From NCBI GenBank assembly GCA_036308445.1, contig JAXJVS010000159.1:1-7997 (forward strand): 7,997 nt of DNA, given 5' to 3'. Of this stretch, positions 5,706 to 7,997 are shown one piece after another. The stretch's first letter is position 1, and each line of letters starts with the position of its first letter. The stretch comes from MGBC113645 sp036308445. Its GTDB lineage: Bacteria; Bacillota_I; Bacilli_A; Erysipelotrichales; Coprobacillaceae. Under the pieces are notes generated by a model that searched no databases, was not told the origin of the DNA, and saw nothing but the letters and a program-made list of their open reading frames with translations. A program made the translations under genes and the position numbers.

Positions 5706-6493
5706 AATGGTAAATCTCTTTTAGAAAAGATATCTATAGAGAGGACTAATATAAATATTGATACCATAAACAATACAACAATTCCAGTTATTGATTCAAA
5801 TTTCACTAATGAAGAAGCATCAAATAATGTTAAGGGAGTAAAATATTTTAAAAACTCTAATTTATCACTAACCTGTGATAACATTTGAATCAAAATAAAT
5901 ATCATCCCTAGACCTCCACCTATACCTAATGAATACTTAATTTCATTAAATGTAGTAGCTGTAAAAAAACACATACTCATAAAAAACAAATGCAAACATA
6001 TTAAACCAGTATTTAACATTATAAATGAAGATATATCAATTTTTTCATCAAACATGATATAACTACATAAAATAATCAAACTACATGAATAAACTATTAA
6101 AAATAAAGTTCCTAATAATAAATTCAAATACTGGGTCAGAATAATCTTTTTTCTACTATATGAGGTTGTTAATAAATAAACTAATGTTCCTCGATCAATA
6201 TATCTTGCAATTAAGCGATAACACATAATTAATATATAAAGAAAAGGAATTACAATCATAATAAAACCATATAAATAGTTAATAATAAAATCTAATAATG
6301 TAATACCAGGATGCATCATACCAAAAGCCGCAAATAATTGCGGCATACTTTTTGCCATCATATACAAGCTTTCACCTAAAGTTGGATCATACATCATTAC
6401 GATAACAGAACAATACATAGAAAGAATAGCCATAAAAATAAGTAATATTTTATAGTTTGCTTTTAATTCTCTTTTTATTAATGTACTAATCAT
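5702..6493 (-). CDS. ABC-2 type transporter permease subunit
   Basis: This is the membrane half of an ABC exporter whose ATPase is encoded immediately upstream. The 263-residue protein has about six hydrophobic segments (roughly 15-34, 67-92, 122-147, 154-178, 187-207, 238-258). A charged cytoplasmic stretch, RYIDRGTLVYLLTTSYSRKK (97-116), lies between the second and third. Such a DRGTL...L..SR motif is typical of bacterial ABC-2 permeases and probably contacts the ATPase. The frame also contains ATG 6505, but the GGAGG ribosome-binding site lies downstream of it, five bases before ATG 6493, which I therefore choose. The start overlaps the ATPase gene's end by 8 bases, so the two are coupled. 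The substrate is not evident. Relatives export antimicrobial peptides, lipids or drugs. Confidence 0.9.
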   Translation of the reverse strand: MISTLIKRELKANYKILLIFMAILSMYCSVIVMMYDPTLGESLYMMAKSMPQLFAAFGMMHPGITLLDFIINYLYGFIMIVIPFLYILIMCYRLIARYIDRGTLVYLLTTSYSRKKIILTQYLNLLLGTLFLIVYSCSLIILCSYIMFDEKIDISSFIMLNTGLICLHLFFMSMCFFTATTFNEIKYSLGIGGGLGMIFILIQMLSQVSDKLEFLKYFTPLTLFDASSLVKFESITGIVVLFMVSIFILVLSIDIFSKRDLPL

Positions 6494-7364
6494 GTTGACC
6501 TCCATAATAATGTAAGAATAATTCTTCTAATGATTGAACACTAGATGATATATCAATTATTTCATATTGACTTAAATCTTTGATGATATGCTTAATATTA
6601 TTATTCATTAATATTACTTTATTCTTATCTCTTTGACATTCATACCCTTTACTAAACATCATTGCCTCTTCTTCAGTTTCAAATATAATTTCATAACACT
6701 TATGTCTATTATTTTTTAATTGAATCATACTTTCATCTGCAATAATATGACCATCTTTAATCATAATTACTCTATCACATGTATGTTCAACTTCTTCAAA
6801 AATATGAGAAGACATTAATACCGTCTTCCCTTCACTTTTAACCTTATTAATAAGTTCTACAAACTTACTTTGCATTAAAGGATCCAATCCACTCGTAGGT
6901 TCATCCAATATAAGAATACAAGCATCAGACATAAATGCAATCACCAATCCCACTTTTTGCTTCATCCCTTTAGACATTTTCTTGACTTTTATATTCGCAT
7001 CTAACTCAAAGAATTGAACTAATCTTTCAGCTTTAGAAAAATCTTTTATATTTTTCATATGAGCGATAAACTTAATAAATTCAATAGCTTTCATATCATC
7101 TATAAGAGTAATCTCACTGGGGAGATAACCCAAAGACTTTTGAACATCTTCCCTTTGGTGAAAACAATCTTTATCTAATATAGAAACAACACCATCATCA
7201 GCTTGAATAAACCCCATAAGATGTCTAATCGTTGTGGTCTTACCACTCCCATTGGGTCCTAAGAACGCTACAACTTCTCCTTGATTCACATCAAAACTCA
7301 CATCAAATATACCATTATGATTCCCATAATCTTTCGTTAAATTTTTTAGATGTATGACACTCAT
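6486..7364 (-). CDS. ABC transporter ATP-binding protein
   Basis: This is the cytoplasmic nucleotide-binding subunit for the permease encoded next to it. The 292-residue protein has Walker A GPNGSGKTT (36-44), Walker B ILILDEPTSGLDP (150-162) and the H-loop histidine H187 in SSH. Two motifs depart from textbook form. The signature is MSKGMKQKV (130-138) in place of LSGGQ, and the Q-loop position reads GYLPSE (79-84) with Glu where Gln is common. Both variants are familiar in this exporter branch (YSKGMKQ and GYLPGE types), so the protein is probably active. Residues about 220-292 form a C-terminal accessory domain ending SLEELFLHYYG. ATG 7364 overlaps the tetR stop as ATGA, with AGAGGAA as the ribosome-binding site. 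The operon order is tetR - ATPase - permease. Confidence 0.95.
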   Translation of the reverse strand: MSVIHLKNLTKDYGNHNGIFDVSFDVNQGEVVAFLGPNGSGKTTTIRHLMGFIQADDGVVSILDKDCFHQREDVQKSLGYLPSEITLIDDMKAIEFIKFIAHMKNIKDFSKAERLVQFFELDANIKVKKMSKGMKQKVGLVIAFMSDACILILDEPTSGLDPLMQSKFVELINKVKSEGKTVLMSSHIFEEVEHTCDRVIMIKDGHIIADESMIQLKNNRHKCYEIIFETEEEAMMFSKGYECQRDKNKVILMNNNIKHIIKDLSQYEIIDISSSVQSLEELFLHYYGGQHD

Positions 7365-7984
7365 AAATATTCCTCTTTATAACACATATTTTTAAACATA
7401 ATTTTCCAATCATTGAAATCTTTTAATATTTCTCCTACATTTAATGGCTGATTTAATCTTACTTTTTCTAATAAATAACCTTCTCCCATCCATAATAACA
7501 TCTGACATATTTGCTTAGGATTCATATCATCTTTAAAACGATTAACATCTATATGTTCAAAATAAACATCAAATACTGAATCTATTGTCTTCATTATCAC
7601 TTCATTCATTTCTTTGCTTACACTTTCTTTTTGAGAAAAGAAAGCTTTTATTGTAAAATTTAATATAAAGGGATATTTCTTCAAAAGTTCTACTTTTTTG
7701 TCCGTTCCATAATCTATCAGATCAAAAAAGTCATCAATCTTTTTGATTTCCACTATATCAATATATTTCATCATCAACTTCTGACAAAAATGAAATAAGA
7801 AAAGATAAAACTCTTTCTTATTATCAAAATAATGAAATAACAACCCTTTAGATATTCCTGCATTACTAGCAATATCATCACAATTGGCATTTTTAAAACC
7901 ATGAATTCCAAATTGCTGTAAACCAGAATTAATAATTTTCATTTGTTTTTCTTTATCTAAATTATAAAATTTATCATTCATCAT
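7361..7984 (-). CDS. TetR/AcrR family transcriptional regulator
   Basis: This is a DNA-binding repressor, probably of its own operon, which includes the ABC exporter. The 207-residue protein begins with the standard TetR three-helix domain. Its helix-turn-helix spans about 34-53 (NCDDIASNAGISKGLLFHYF), followed by the KKEF.L motif leading into helix 4. The C-terminal ligand-binding region (about 60-207) is helical and not conserved enough to suggest a ligand. The frame opens at a GTG (7990) that lies inside the ribosome-binding site AGGTGAAG, so I prefer ATG 7984. ATG 7981 has equally acceptable spacing. The stop TGA overlaps the ATPase start by four bases. The promoter and operator lie beyond the right edge of the window. 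Confidence 0.92.
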   Translation of the reverse strand: MMNDKFYNLDKEKQMKIINSGLQQFGIHGFKNANCDDIASNAGISKGLLFHYFDNKKEFYLFLFHFCQKLMMKYIDIVEIKKIDDFFDLIDYGTDKKVELLKKYPFILNFTIKAFFSQKESVSKEMNEVIMKTIDSVFDVYFEHIDVNRFKDDMNPKQICQMLLWMGEGYLLEKVRLNQPLNVGEILKDFNDWKIMFKNMCYKEEYL

Positions 7985-7997
7985 CTTCACCTATTTC

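Noticed and set aside
5688..5888. Plus-strand open frame of 66 codons
   Set aside because: It starts inside the convergent terminator and runs antisense to the permease gene, with no ribosome-binding site.
1..7997. CRISPR array, tRNA or rRNA genes, or alternative (TGA = Trp) code
   Set aside because: I saw no regularly spaced direct repeats and no cloverleaf or ribosomal RNA sequence. Trp codons are TGG, and TGA ends tetR at a clean ATGA overlap.

Overview
The window comes from an A+T-rich (about 70% by eye), standard-code Firmicute. TGG encodes Trp and TGA is a real stop. The ribosome-binding sites are strong and purine-rich (GGGAGGA, AAGGAG, GGAGG), genes are tightly packed, and there is a YwfO-type HD phosphohydrolase together with a Firmicutes-style RarA. 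The base composition and protein flavour suggest a gut Erysipelotrichales/Coprobacillus-like or clostridial genome, but that placement is an impression and not a proof.

Layout. Positions 1-116 hold a nested hairpin (64-106) that resembles the right end of an IS200/IS605-type element, plus a possible outward promoter. From 117 to about 4720 everything reads on the minus strand. In order of transcription from the right: an HD-domain (deoxy)nucleotide triphosphohydrolase (3465-4718); a small GNAT acetyltransferase whose start overlaps the HD gene's end (3056-3475); the remnant of an ADP-ribosylglycohydrolase gene (2852-3059) that still carries its terminator (2839-2862); a DedA membrane protein (2228-2794); a class I glutamine-amidotransferase-like peptidase C26 hydrolase (1455-2183); and rarA (149-1453), which ends inside a strong terminator (117-156).

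Divergent from the HD gene across a 105-bp promoter region is a trimeric-type purine nucleoside phosphorylase (4824-5636, plus strand). It converges on a three-gene minus-strand operon, tetR - ABC ATPase - ABC-2 permease (7984 down to 5702). A 15-bp-stem terminator (5668-5705) serves both converging units.

How the genes fit together. The HD gene and pnp are divergent neighbours that could act in sequence: dGTP to deoxyguanosine plus triphosphate, then deoxyguanosine to guanine plus deoxyribose-1-phosphate. The TetR/ABC block looks like a self-regulated export or stress module. The dedA - C26 hydrolase - rarA run combines envelope, gamma-glutamyl metabolism and replication-repair functions with no obvious common pathway.

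I did not find a convincing undescribed system. The most informative items are the decayed ADP-ribosylglycohydrolase gene, which I reconstructed across a frameshift, two stops and a large internal deletion; the insertion-sequence-like end at the left edge; and the HD/pnp pairing.
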